Assembly (NCBI GenBank): GCA_028751875.1
Contig: CM054165.1
Span: 20,801,362 to 20,865,361 of the forward strand
Direction of reading: 5' to 3'
Source of the DNA: Rapana venosa
Taxonomy: Eukaryota > Mollusca > Gastropoda > Neogastropoda > Muricidae
DNA: 64,000 bases
The notes under the pieces were generated by a model that saw only the letters and a list, made by a program, of their open reading frames with translations, was not told the DNA's origin and searched no databases. A program made the position numbers and the translations under genes. Shown here piece after piece: positions 11,131 through 25,800 of the stretch (the stretch's first letter is position 1; each line of letters starts with the position of its first letter).

Positions 11131-14100
11131 GAGAGAGCGTAAGATTGAACAATCAAGAAAGATATCATTATGTAAAACCAATTTGTCACCATGATGTAAA
11201 CCAGGGTTGTTAACTGAATGGACCCATTGTTTATATACAAACATGAGTGTACAAGTATGACAAAGTCGATACTTATCTAGTAATCATGAGTTGTAGACCC
11301 ATGTTGTTCTGTTGTACCATTTGACCAAATGGTTGAGTCATGTAAAGTTGTAAAAATGTTGAACATATGATGTACTTGTTAGAACCAATTTGATTGTTGT
11401 ATCCATGTAGTACATGAAACCCAATGTTGTAACCGATAGTATGTAAACCGCATGAGATGTCACCAGTGTTTGACAGTTGGAACAATGTTGTGAAAACATG
11501 TTGGTACTTGTAGCAGCATGTTTGTACTTGTTTTAAAATAGTACTTGTTGTAATCATGTTGGTAAACCGAGTAAGTTGATAACCATAGCATTACCCATGC
11601 TGTAACCATCTTGTACAATTGCATAGGAAACATGTAGTATTTGTTGTAACCATTGTGTACTGTTGTAACAATGTTGTACTTGTTGTCACTAATTTTTGTA
11701 CTGATGAGAAGTTGTAACTATTTTGTTACCTTGGTGAGACGTAACGAATAGTATGTAGTTTGTACCATAGTTGTATAACTAATGTTTGTAACCCATGTGT
11801 TCTGGTCTGAAAACCATTTTGTACTTATTACCATGTATGTACTTATTTATTGTAGCCATTTTTGTATTTGTTGGATAACGTTTTTAGTACTTGTTTGTAA
11901 CCATGTTGATTAGTTGTATCCATACATATGTACCTTGTTGAATCCATGTTGTAATTTGTAATCATTTAGTAACACCATCTTGTAAAGTTGATTGTACCAT
12001 GTTGTACTGTGGAAAAGCAGTGTGTGGGATAACCCAATAATGAACTTGACAACCATATTTTACTGTCTTGTCGGAGCCATAGTTTGTACTTGATTGAAAA
12101 GAACCAAGTTGTCACTTGTTTGTAACCATGTTAAAAAACCAAATTGGTATTACTAGTTGTACACATCTTGTAAACCAAGATTGTAGCGTTGAGCTGTAAC
12201 CATGTTGTCATTATTTGTTTAACCGATGTTGTACTGATTGTAACTATGTTGTACTGCTGTAACCATGTTGTATGTAGTAACTATGTTGTACTTTTTGTAA
12301 ATCATGATGGACTTTTGAAATCATTTTGTAATCATGTTGTATCTGTTGTTAATCCATGCTGTTAACCATGATGTAACCGAAGGATTTACATTTGTAACCA
12401 TTTTTGTAATCATGTACTTTTTTAAACTATTTGTAAATCAAGATTTGTAACCAATGTTGTACATGATGTCACCAAATGAATGTACTTTGTTGTAACATTA
12501 TATTGTACTTTTGTAAACTAGTTTTGTACTTGCTGTAAACCATGTTGTAGAATGTTGAAAAACCATGTTGACTTAAATGTAGTCATACTTTTAGCATGTG
12601 GATACACCGATTTGTAACCCTGTTTGTACTTGTTCTAAAATCATTTTTTTTTTCCTTGTTTAAAAGCTAAAAACCATGTTGTACTTGAAACCCTATGTTG
12701 TACTTTTTGGTAGCCATTTAGTATTTGTGCGTCAACCATGTTGTACTTGTTGTAGAAACCAGTTTGTAGCTGTATCCATTTGTACATTGTAATCAAGGTC
12801 CTGGTAACCAAAATTAACCATGATGTAACCATGTTGTACTGTCAGCATGCATTAACCAAGTTGTAACCATGGTGCTAAAACCATGCTCTATACCCATGCT
12901 GATAACATGTTACTTGCTTGAACCTATGTTGACATTTTGTTGTAACCATGTTGTATTTTATCCAGTTGTACTTGTTTAACCATGTTTGTACTTGTTGTAA
13001 ATCATGTTGTAACAATTATTTTGTAAAACATGATGTTGGTAACCCTGTTGTACGTGGTTCTAACCATGTTTGTTTTTGTTGAATGCGCGCGAGCATGGAG
13101 TTCTCCTTGTAACACCATGTTTGAAGCTTATTTAGTAACCATGTTGTACTGTGTAAACCAAGTAGGTAACCTGTTCGTTAAAAAAAAAAAAACAACCAAA
13201 AAGAACAAACCACCCCATGGGGTTGTAGCTGTAGCCTTGTGTGTACGTATGTTGTATCCATGTGAGTACTTGTAATACATCTTGTAGCGACCATAATGGT
13301 AACCCATGATGTAACCATTTGGTACGTTGGAAGCTATGTTGAACCTGTTGTCTACTTGTAACCATAGTTTTACTTAAATGTAGCTGTGTTGTTACAATAG
13401 TTGTAACCCGTGTTGTACTTGGGTTAGTATAGACCATGTTATAACTATGTTTAACCATGCTGTAGCCATGCTGTAACCTTTATTTGTACTTGCAGTTAAC
13501 CAAGTTGTATTTCTGATACAAAAAGCTATGTTGTACTTGTACCAATTATGTTATTGTTTAATGCAAGTTGTAATCATGTTGTAATCATGTTTGTAAACCA
13601 TGATGAAACCACGGTTTTTACAGTTGGAAACCATGTTATAATCATGTGTACTTAAAGTCACTTTTTTGTAAATGAGTTTGTAAACCAAGTTGTACATGAT
13701 GTAAAACCCTGGGTAGTTACTTGTTGTCCGCACTATTTTTGTATTGTTGTAACTATGTTTGTACCTTGTTGTAAATCCCATGTTTGGAAGCTAGTATCCA
13801 TGTTGTATTTTTGTAAACTGTTGTACATGTTGTAATCATGTTTGTAATCAATGTTGAAAACATGATTTAACCATTTTAAACGGTTGGAACACAATGTTGT
13901 ACCAAAGTTGTACTTGTTGTAGCCCCTGTTGTAAGAGTTGTAACCAGGTGGTTCTTGTTGTAACCTTTTGTACTTTTTGAAACAAATGTATGTTACTTGT
14001 TGTAACCATGTTTTACTTGTTTGCAAGCAATTGTAATCCATATTTGTGATCTAACTATGATGTTAGCACCATGTTGGACTGTTTGGAACCATGTTGTAAA

Positions 14101-16381
14101 CCATGTTGTATTTGTTATAAAACCATGTTTCTTGTTAAAACCATGTTGTACTTGTAACCATGTTGTACTTTTTGTCAACCATTTTTGTACTTGTTGTAAA
14201 ACTTTTAAACTATGTTGTAACATGTTGTACGTGTGTAGCCATGATGTACTTGTACCATGTTTACCTTGCTATCATGTGTAAACCATGTTAGTAACCATGG
14301 ATTAATAGTCATTTTGTACTGTTAATCTCAGTAGTAACCATGTTGACTTGTAACCCATGTTTTTACTTGTATTAACCCTGTAGTACTTAATGTAGACCAT
14401 GTTGTACATGTTGTAACCCATCGGTGTAACCATGCTGTACCCATTGCTGTAACCATGTTGTACTTGCTGACACCATGTTTGTACTGTTGTAACCATTTGT
14501 TAGCGAATGTCCACTTATGTTGTACATTGTTGTAACCATGTAGTTGTATCCATGTTTCACTTGGTTTAACCATGCTGTACATGTTGATAATCATTTTGAA
14601 ATAAAGTGTAAACATGATGTTGTAACCCTGTTGATTTAACTTGTTCTATACCTGTTGTTTTTGTTGAAACCCAATGTTGTACTTGAAGCAAGTTTTACTT
14701 TTGTAACCATGTTGTACTTGTAAACCATGGTTTGTTACCTGATTGTACCCATGTTGTAGGTGTATTCCATGTTGTTACTTGTTGTATCCGCAGTGTTGAC
14801 ACTTGTAATCTTAGTTGTAACCATATGTATCAATGATGTAACTGTGTTGTACTGTTGGAATCATGTGTAACCATTTTGTACATGTACCCATGATTACTTG
14901 TCTGAAACCATTCTTGCTACTAGTTGCGTCAACCATTTTTATTAACCTTGTAACCATGTTGTACCTGTTTCAAACCATGTTGTCAGTTGTATCCATGTTG
15001 TTTTTGTTGTATACATGTTGTACTTGTAATCTTGTTTTGTAACCTAATGTACCAATGATGTAACATGTTGTACCTGTTGGACTCATGTTTTACACCATGA
15101 CTTGTACTTGTACCCATGTATCTACCTTGTAGTAAACCATGTTGTCTACTAGTTGTAACCATGTTGTTCTTCATTTTAACGTCTATGCACATTAAGTGAT
15201 ATTGTAACCATGTTGTACTGTTGTAACCATGTTGTAACCATTTTGTACTAATGCTGTAACCATGTTGTACTTGCTGTAACCATGTTGTATTAGTTGTAAC
15301 CATGTTGTACTCTTTTAACTTTTTTGTACTGTTGTAACCATGTTGTATTGTTGTAACTATATTGTACTTGTTGTAACCATGTTGGACTTGTTGTAATCAT
15401 GTTGTAATCATGTTGTAATCATGTTTTAACCATGATATAACCAGGTTGTACTGTTGGAACCATGTTATAATAATGTTGTACTTGTTGTAACCATTTTGTA
15501 ATCATGTTGTAACCATGTTGTACATGTTGTAACCATGTTGTTTTTGTTGTCAATATGTTGTACTTGTTGTAACTATGTTGTACTTGCTGTAACCATGTTG
15601 TAGTTGTATCCATGTTGTAGTTGTTGTAACCATGTTGTACATGTTGTAATCATGTTGTAACAATATTGTAACCATGATGTAACCATGTTGTACTTGTTGT
15701 AGCCATGTTGTAAGTGTACTTGTTGTAGCCATGTTGTAGTTGTTGTAACCACGTAGTACTTGTTGTAACCATGTTGTACTTGTTGAAACAATGTTGTATT
15801 TGTTGTAACCATGTCGTACTTGTTGCAAGCATGTTGTAATCATGTTGTTACTATGATGTAACCATGTTGGACTGTTGGAACCATGGTGTAACTATGTTGT
15901 ACTTGTTCTAACCATGTTGTTCTTGTTGTTACGTTTGTACTTGTTGTAACTATGTTGTAGTTGAATCCATGTTGTACTTGTTGTATCCATGTTGTACTTG
16001 TAATCATGTTGTAACCATGTTGTTCTGTTGGAATCATGTTGTAACCATATTGTACTTGCAACCATGTTTTACTTGTTGTAACCATGATGTACTTTTTGTA
16101 ACCGTGTTGTTCTTGTTGTAACCATGTTGTCACCATGTTGTAACCATGCTGATCTTGCTGGAACCATAATGTATTTGTTATAACCATGTTGTACTGTTGT
16201 AACTATGTTGTACTGTTGTATTCATGTTGTATTGTTGTAGATATGTTGCACTTGTTGTAACCATGTTCGACTTGTTGTAATCATGTTGTAATCATGTAGT
16301 AATCATGTTGTAATCATGATTTAACCAGGTTGTACTGTTGAAACCATGTTGTAATCATGTACTTGTTGAACTTTTTTGAAA
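11130..16381 (-). repeat. 20-bp tandem satellite, TG orientation, second block
   Basis: This is the same unit as 6,530-10,580. The part 11,130-15,150 is heavily disturbed by small insertions and deletions. The part 15,180-16,381 is clean. About 15,890-16,375 matches, in reverse complement, 23,868-24,310 including rare variants such as AACAACACGG and GTACATCATGG, so it shares descent with the right-hand array. It ends at the N gap. Confidence 0.93.
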
Positions 16382-16881
16382 NNNNNNNNNNNNNNNNNNN
16401 NNNNNNNNNNNNNNNNNNNNNNNNNNNNNNNNNNNNNNNNNNNNNNNNNNNNNNNNNNNNNNNNNNNNNNNNNNNNNNNNNNNNNNNNNNNNNNNNNNNN
16501 NNNNNNNNNNNNNNNNNNNNNNNNNNNNNNNNNNNNNNNNNNNNNNNNNNNNNNNNNNNNNNNNNNNNNNNNNNNNNNNNNNNNNNNNNNNNNNNNNNNN
16601 NNNNNNNNNNNNNNNNNNNNNNNNNNNNNNNNNNNNNNNNNNNNNNNNNNNNNNNNNNNNNNNNNNNNNNNNNNNNNNNNNNNNNNNNNNNNNNNNNNNN
16701 NNNNNNNNNNNNNNNNNNNNNNNNNNNNNNNNNNNNNNNNNNNNNNNNNNNNNNNNNNNNNNNNNNNNNNNNNNNNNNNNNNNNNNNNNNNNNNNNNNNN
16801 NNNNNNNNNNNNNNNNNNNNNNNNNNNNNNNNNNNNNNNNNNNNNNNNNNNNNNNNNNNNNNNNNNNNNNNNNNNNNNNNN
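16382..16881. other. Assembly gap, exactly 500 N
   Basis: There are 500 undetermined bases. The round length is that of a scaffolding placeholder rather than a measured gap. Satellite orientation is opposite on its two sides. Confidence 0.99.
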
Positions 16882-17565
16882 AAAAATTTTGGTTACAAAA
16901 GTCAACATGGTACTCAAAGACAAATGGTTACAAAAAATTAAAACAGGTTTCAAGTACAATAGGTTACAACAGATTCCAACGTACAACAGGTTCATCAATT
17001 TTTACAAGAGGGTTACAAAATGATTAAAGTACAACATGGAATTCAACAAGTAAAACATGGTTTTCAACTACAACTGGTTTCGACAAGTACAACAACTTTA
17101 AACAAATACAAAAGGGTTAAAAAAATAAACATGGTTAAAATACAACATGGTTTCAACAAAACACTGGTTTCAACAATAAAAGGGATACAACACAACAGGG
17201 GTTAAAACAGTACAACATAGTTACAACAAGTCAACAAGTGAAAATAAGTACAACATTGTTTTAACAGAAAACCCATGGTTACAACAAATACAAATGGTTC
17301 CGCAAGACAAGATGGTTACACAGGGTAAACATGGTTACAACTGGTTTAAACATGATTCAAAAAGACAACAAACTACAAAAAGTACAACATCTGCAACAAT
17401 ACAACGTTTACAAGGACAACAGGTTTAAACAAATACAACTCGTTAGAACAAGTAAAAAGGTTTTACAACAAGTACAAATTTTTACAACTACAACAGGTTC
17501 AAAAAATACACATGGTTCCAGAAAGACAACCGGTTCGCATGGTTTCAAGCACTAAGCCATCACAA
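16882..17565 (+). repeat. 20-bp satellite, AC orientation, eroded block
   Basis: Words such as GGTTACAACA, AAGTACAACATGG and TTCAACAAG continue the satellite in the opposite orientation to that left of the gap. Many A-run changes blur the period. The block is cut off near 17,565 by the inserted LINE. Confidence 0.85.
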
Positions 17566-17579
17566 ACCCCCTGATCCGC

Positions 17580-19805
17580 TGACCCTTCGTTACTAAACAC
17601 TGCCCCTTAAAAAATGCTTGACGGCATGCCCCTCCCACTGCCCTTTCCCTTTGATAGGCCCGGGCCCCCCATGGTAATCACGTACCTGGTCCAAAAGCGC
17701 AAACGCCGACAATGGAGCGGAGTGGCAAAAAAAAAAAAGAAAAAAACAAAACTTTTTGCGAAACAAATAAAAAAATCAAACCCTGTTTTCTTTTCGCAAG
17801 ACAAACATTACCTCCCAAAAGTTTTGAGCCCCCCAGAAACTCTTTTTTTCCCTCACATCAACCCTCCGGGATCTGCAAAGGCAAGCCCAATCCCCTATGT
17901 TCACAACCCCTCTGAACTTTGCTTATTCCTTCTTTTTTCCCCGTAAAATCCGCAACATCGCTCCATTTTGGATCAGATTCTTTCTACCCTATCCCCTGAC
18001 CCCCAAATTCTCTGGTACCCTCTCCTTTTCTTTCCCCCAAAAAGCGAGAAAAGAAATAAAGACATTCTGAAAAAAATGACAAAAATTTGTGATCTTGATC
18101 CAAACCCGCTTCCCTTTTTTTACCATGCCTTCCCAGTTTTATACCCCCATCACAAAAAGGGTTAACCATCACTTTTTTCGGGAAATTTGTTCCAACTGCT
18201 CCAAAACTGCAATGTTACCCCTTACTAAAAAAGCCGACCTCGATACTAACACTTTGAAGAATATGACCTTACCCAAACCCTACCGTTTCATCTCTAAGTC
18301 CTTGAAAAAGTTGTTTCTGAAACAACCAACAACCTCTCCCCAAAATGTCTCCTTCCCCCTTTTTCAGTCGGCCTATCGCGCTAATAGACTGAAACTACCC
18401 TACCCATACCCTAAATACATTTTCTATTTGCTTCTGACTCGGGGAAAATCCCCCTCTCACTCTACTGTTTATCGACCCTTCGACACTATTGACCATTCAA
18501 TTTTTTCCCCGTCTTAAAAAAACTTTCGGGTTACTGGCCCCCCCCCTCTCCGGGTTTCAGTTATCCCTCATGACCGATTCCAGACAGTCCAGTAAAAAGT
18601 ACAGTCAATACCCGCCCAAAATGGAATGTGGTTTTTCCCCCAGGTCAGTTTTTCGGCCTGTTCTTTTCACTTCATCCTCCCCATCACTATAATAACCTCA
18701 TCAATTTTAAACCCTCACTTTTAGCCGATGACTCTCAGATTAAAAATAGTGTTTTCACCCGAAAATCGCTCTCTCTTACAAAAATGGCCCACTGCTTCAA
18801 ATATCCAAAACTGATGATACAAACAGTTACAGTTAAACGAGATAAAAACCGAAGCCGCTTTTTGGGGGCCCCAAAAACCCCAAAATCTCTCCATTACAAA
18901 CAACTTCAATGAACCGGCAAACATCAGTCCCTTTATCCCTTCCTAAGTTCTAGGTGTCGTTATCGAAACACATCTCTATGAAAAAATTTATCCCCAGACC
19001 GCATCGTGACTATCAATTACGGCGTATTAGGGAATTCGAAAAATACCGTCCACTGGCAACGCCAAAAATTGTCATTTCCCCATCTCCCAAAATTGGGCTT
19101 TGCAATTCCTTTTTCTGGTCTGCAGCAACACTATCCCCTCCCTTCAAAACATACAAAACCCCAGCCGACGTTCCCAGAAAAAAAAACTGAGAATTAAACC
19201 CCCTCTTTCGATCTCTCCATGGTGCCTGTGCCCAAGAGAGTAGTTTAAGATCATACCCCTTTTTTACAATGTCTCCCCAAAAACTGCAAAACCCCCCTAC
19301 CATTGAATTCTTAAAAAAAGTACACTCCTTTACGTTCCCCGCCTGCTGCAATGCCCGTCCTGCGAAAACCCAGATTTAAAAAATCCCGTTTTGGGCCCCC
19401 GCTCATTCTCTATTTCTGGTCCATCCACTGGAACAACCTTCCCTCTTCTTCGCCAAACCATTATGCACTTTTTAAAACCAGCCCAAACATATTTTTTTCA
19501 AACCAAGACTTCCCCCCCTCCTGTTTCATTCTAACCATGTTCATCACCCTCTAAGTTACTGCCTGTGCGAGTGTATGTGTCTTTTGAAAAAACATTTGAC
19601 ATCGAAACTTTTTTTCAGTAGAGTTGTCTGCATTGCACCAGTTTGTAAATATCTGTTTGTTTTAAACTTTGTGTGCAAGGTATTATTATCATTGATTGCA
19701 ATGACGTGTAGGATTGTGGGTTGAATGCATGCGCTTTGATTTGTCCTTGCAAGATAGAGCGCATATAAAGTTCCAGTTATTATTATTATAATTATTATTA
19801 TTACA
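17580..19805 (+). mobile_element. CR1/L2-like non-LTR retrotransposon fragment, frameshifted
   Basis: Pieces of a reverse transcriptase appear in order in shifting plus-strand frames: LDTNTLKNM (about 18,237-18,263), FQSAYRANR (about 18,362-18,388), FDTIDHSIF (18,480-18,506), and LADDSQ, the catalytic YADD-type box (18,721-18,738). Further downstream come MKKFI, a DYQLRRI-like segment and the C-terminal region. The element ends with CGCTTTGATTTGTC, a GCGCATATAAAG word and an ATT-repeat tail (about 19,773-19,803). That tail style is typical of CR1/L2-like elements and recurs at about 37,005-37,075. The 5' end lacks an endonuclease I can recognise, so the copy is probably 5'-truncated. Frameshifts and homopolymer-like errors break every frame. 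It is inserted in satellite DNA, which flanks it on both sides. Confidence 0.85.
18721..18738 (+). pseudogene. Reverse transcriptase catalytic box (ADD) of the CR1/L2-like LINE
   Basis: The bases read L-A-D-D-S-Q. The two aspartates are the metal-binding pair of reverse transcriptases (family knowledge). They survive here although the flanking frame is broken, which helps fix the family and orientation. Confidence 0.75.
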
Positions 19806-22800
19806 AACATGAATTACAAACAGATTACAGCATGATTTACAACAAGTCCAACATGGTTACAACAAATTCCAACATAGTTACAACAATACAGACATGGTTA
19901 CATCAGTTACAACAAGTTACAACAGTACAAACATGGTTACAACAAATACAACATGGTTATAAGGCAAGTACAAACATGTACGCAAGTACAGCCATGGTTA
20001 ACAACATGGTTACAACATACAACATGGTTACAACAAGAACAAACATGGTAACAACAAGTAAAACATGATTACAGTACAACATCGTACATTATGATTCAAA
20101 ACATACAACATGGTTACATCATGGTTACAAACTGGTTACAACTGATTACGAGGACACCAGGATACAACAAGAACAACCATGGATACAACGTACAACATGT
20201 TACAAGTACAACAAGTTTACAAAAAGACCAACATGGTTACAACAAGTACTAATATGGTTAAACAAGAACAACATGGTTGGGAACAAGTACAAACATGGTA
20301 ACAACATGGTTCAACATTGTTTACAACATATAACCAGTACAACATGGATTACAAGTACAAACATGGATTACAACTAAAACATGGTTACAACAAGTACAAC
20401 CAGGTACAAGTACACTGTTTACTACAAGAACAACCTGTAACAACAATACAACATGGGTTTAAACAAGAACATGGTTAAAACAAATACATCAGGTTACGAA
20501 ACAGGTTCCAACATCCAACATGGAACCATCATAGTTACAACAGGATTACAACATGCTTGCAACAAATTTCCAACATAGTTTACAACAATACCAACATGGT
20601 TTAAACAGTACATCATAGTTACCAACGAGTACAGATGGTTACAACAAATACAACATTGTTACAACAGTAGCAACATGGTTACAAACAAATACAACAAGGT
20701 TCCAGAAAGGTAACCACTTCGGTTTTCAGCATGGTAACAACAATGATAACAACAGGATTACAACATGATTACAACAAGTCCCAACATGTTAAAACAAATT
20801 TCAACATGAGTACAACACTCCAACCTGGTTTCAAACAGTACAACAGAGTACAACCCTTAAAAGATGGTTACAAACAAATGACAACATGGTTAAATCAAGT
20901 ACAACATGGTTCAGCATGGGTACAGCATGGTTTTACAACATGGTTAACAACAGGGTTACAAGTACACATGGGTTACAACAAACACCATGGTAACAACAAG
21001 TAAAACATTGGTTACAAGTACAACCTGTTACAACATGATACCAACAGTACAACACATGGTTTTACATATGGTTACAAACTGTTACAACATGAATACAAGG
21101 ACAACATGGATACAACAAGTAACAACATGGATACAACTACAACATGGATTACAACAGTAGAACAATGGTTACAAGTACATATGGTTACAAAAGTCCAACA
21201 TGGTTACAAGTACAACATGGTTCATCAACAGAAAAAAACATGTTAGAACAAGTACAACAGGTTACAACATCACGTTTACACTTTGTTACAACAGGATTAC
21301 AACAAGTACAAGACATGGTTTACAACAAGTTGCAACATGGATACAAACTACAAACATGGTTACAAGTACAACAGAATTACAACAAGTACAACATATTGAC
21401 AACAATACAACATGGTTACAACAGTACAACATGGTTACAGCAGTACAACATGGTTACAACAAATACAACATGATTACAGCAAGTACAACATGGTTACAGC
21501 ATGGGTACAGCATGGTTACAACATGGTTACAACATGTACAACATGGTTACGATAAGTACAACAGGGTTACAAGTAGAACATGGTTACAAGTACAACATGG
21601 TTACTACATGATTCAACAGTACAACATGATTACATCATGGTTACAACATGGTTACAACATGATAACAAGTACAACATGGATACAAGTACAACATTGATAC
21701 AACTACAACATGGTTACAACAAGTACAACAAGGTTACAACAAGTACAACATGTTTACAAGTACAGCATGGTTACAACAAGTACAACATGGTTTTAACAAG
21801 AACATGGTTAAAACAAATACAACATGGTTACAACATGGTTCCAACAGTCCAACATGGTTACATCATAGTTACAACATGATTACAACATGCTTGCAACACG
21901 TACAACATGGTTACAACAAGAACATCTTTGTTTCAACAAGTACAAAAGGTTACAACAAGAACCCCTGGTTACAACACTTACAACATGGCTACAACAAGTA
22001 CAACATGGTTACAACATTGTTCCAACAGTACAACATGGTTACATCATGGTTACAACATTGTTACAACATGATTACAACATGTACAACAGTTTACAACAAC
22101 TACAACATGGATACAACTACAACATGGTACAACCATACAAACTAGTACAACAAGTACACATAGGACACAAGTACAACATGGGTTTACAACATGTACATAC
22201 ATGTTACATTAAAGTACGAAATGATTATAACATGGTTCCAACAGTACAACCTGGTACATCCATGGTTACAACATGATTACATCATGATTACAACATGAGA
22301 GTACAACAATTCCCAACATGGTTACAACAATACAACAAGTTACAACGAATACAACATGGTAACAGCAAGTGCAACCAAAACATGGTTCAGCATGGTACAG
22401 CATGGGTTACAGTTACAACATGGTTATACATGGCTACAACAAGTACAACCCGTTAACAACTTGTACAACATAGTTTACAACTAAGTTAAACATGGTTACA
22501 AGTACAACATGGTTACAACGATGATTCCATACAGTAAACAACTGGCTACTTTTTTGGTTACATTATGTGTTACAACATGATTTACAAGTACAGCATGGAT
22601 ACAACAAGTACAACATGGATATACAGCTACAACATGGTTACAACAGTACAAAACATGGTTTACAAGTACAACATGGTTACAAAAAGTACAACATGTATGA
22701 CAAGTACAACATGGTTTCAACAAGAACAACATGGTTAGAACAAGTACAACAGGGTTACAACATCATGTTTCCAACATTGTTACAACATCATTACAACAAG

Positions 22801-25800
22801 TACAACATGGTTACAATAAGTAAAACATAGAGTACAAAACTACAACATGGTTACAAGAAATACAACATAGTTTCCAGCAAGTACAACATCGTAAACAGCA
22901 TGGAGAGCATGGTTAACACCATGGTTACAACATGGTTAGCACAGATTAACAAGTACAAACAACATGTGTTAATTCTGGTTACAACATGTTACAAGTACAA
23001 AATGGTTACAATAAGAACAAACATGGTTACAAGTACAACGTGGTTTCACAAAGAAAACATGACTGAGAACAAGTACAACAGGGTTACAACATCATGTTTA
23101 CAACATTGTTAAAACATGATTTCATTAAGTACAACATGGTTACAACAACTACAACATGGTTACAACAAGTACAACATAGTTACAACAAGTACAATATAAT
23201 GACAACAAGTACAACATGGTTACAACATGTACAACATGGTTACATCATGTTTACAACATGATTCCAACAGTACAACATGGTTACATCATGGTTACAACAT
23301 GATTACAAGTACAACATGGTTACAACATGATTACAAGACCAACATGGATACAACAAGTACAACATGGATATAACTACAACATGGTTACAACATGTTCAAC
23401 AACGTTACAACAAGTACAACATGGTTACATGTACAACATGGTTTCAACAAGAACAACATGGTTAGAACCAGTACAACATGGTTACAACATGGTTACAACA
23501 TGGTTCCAGCAGTCCAACATGGTTACATCATAGTTACAACATGATTACAACATGATTGCAACGAGTACGACATGGTTACAACAAGTACAACAGGGTTACA
23601 ACAACTACAACTTGCTACAACAAGTACAACATGGTAACAACATTGTTCCAACAGTACAACATGGTTCATCCATGGTTTACAAACATTGTTACAAACAACA
23701 GATTACAACAAATACAACATGTTTACAAGTACAACATGGATACAACTACAACCTGGTTACAACAGGTACAACATAGTTACAACAAGTACAACATAGTGAC
23801 AACAAGTACAACATTGTTACAACACGTACAACATGATTACAACATGATTACAAAATAGTTACAACAAGTACAACATGGTTACAACATGGTTTCAACAGTA
23901 CAACCTGGTTAAATCATGATTACAACATGATTACTACATGATTACAACATGATTACAACAAGTCGAACATGGTTACAACAAGTGCAACATAGCTACAACA
24001 TTACAACATGAATACAACAGTACAACATAGTTACAACAGTACAACATGGTTATAACAAATACAACATGGTTCCAGCAAGAACAGCATGGTTACAACATGG
24101 TTACAACATGGTTACAACAAGAACAACACGGTTACAACAAGTACATCATGGTTACAACAAGTAAAACATGGTTGCAAGTACAATATGGTTACAACATGAT
24201 TCCAACAGTACAACATGGTTACATCATGGTTACAACATGGTTACAACATGAATATAAGTACAACATGAATACAACAAGTACAACATGGATTCAACTACAA
24301 CATAGTTACAACAAGTACAAAACGTTACAACAATTACAACATGGTTACAAAAGTACAACATGGTTACAAGTACAATATGGTTAGAACAAGTACAACATGG
24401 TTACAACATCATGGTTACAACATTGTTACAACATGATTACAACAAGTACAACATAGTTACAACAAGTACAACATGGATACAACTACAACATGGTTACAAC
24501 AAGTACAACATGGTTACAACAAGTACACCATAGTGACAACAAGTACAACATTGTTACAACAGTACAACATGGCTACAACAAATACAACATGGTTCCAATA
24601 AGTACAACATGGTTACAGCATGGTAACAACATGATTACAACATGATTACAACATGATTACAACAAGTCCAACATGGTTACAACAAGTTCAACATAGTTAC
24701 AACAATACAACATGGTTACAACAGTACAACATGGAATCAACTACAACATGGTTACAACAGTACAACAAGGTTACAACAAGTACAACATGGTTACAAAAAG
24801 TACAACATGTTTACGACAAGGACAACATGGTTTCAGAAAGAACATACCGAAAAAGGAGAACTAGTTGAACGAACATGGCATGGTTTCAACAAGAACAATA
24901 TGGTTAGAACTAGTAGAACATGTTTACAACATTGTTCCAACAGTACAACATGGTTACATCATTGTTACAACAATGTTACAACATGATTACAACAAGTACA
25001 ACATGGTTACAACAAGTACAACATGGATACAACTATAACATGGTTACAACAAGTACAACATGGTTACAACATGTACAACATAGTTACAACATGATTACAA
25101 AATAGTTACAAGTACAACATGATTACAACATGGTTCCAACAGTACAATATGGTTACATCATGGTTACAACATGATTACAACATGATTACAACATGATAAC
25201 AACATGATTACAACAAGTCCAAAATGATTGCAACAAGTACAACATTGTTACAACAATACAACATGGTTACAACATACAACATAGTTTTACAACATACAAC
25301 AGGTTACAACACATACAATATGGTTTACAGCATGTAACAACATGGTTACAGCATGGGTTCAGCATGGGTAACAAGCCATTGTTACAACAATGGTTATAAC
25401 ATGGTTACAACAAGTATAACATGGTTACAACAAGTACAACATGGTTACAAAAAGAAAACATGGTTACAAGTACAAAAAGGTTACAACATGATTCCAACAG
25501 TACAACATGGTTACAATATGATTACAAGTACAACATGGATACAACAAGTACAGCATGGATACAACTACAACATGGTTACAACAAGTACAACAACGTTACA
25601 ACAAGTACAACATGGTTACAAAAAGTACTGCATGGTTACAAGTACAACATGGTTTCAACAAGTACAACATGGTTAGAACAAGTACAACATGGTTACAACA
25701 AGTACAACAAGGTTACAAACAGTACAACATGTTACCAAAAATACAACATGGTTCCAGCCAGTACCACGCGGTTTTCAGCATGTAACCACATGATAAACAA

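Noticed and set aside
6530..16381. CRISPR array
   Set aside because: Unit is 20 bp with no unique spacers between identical repeats; the setting is a eukaryotic satellite.
16321..17023. Frames of ~200 codons spanning N
   Set aside because: They are made of undetermined bases from the gap.
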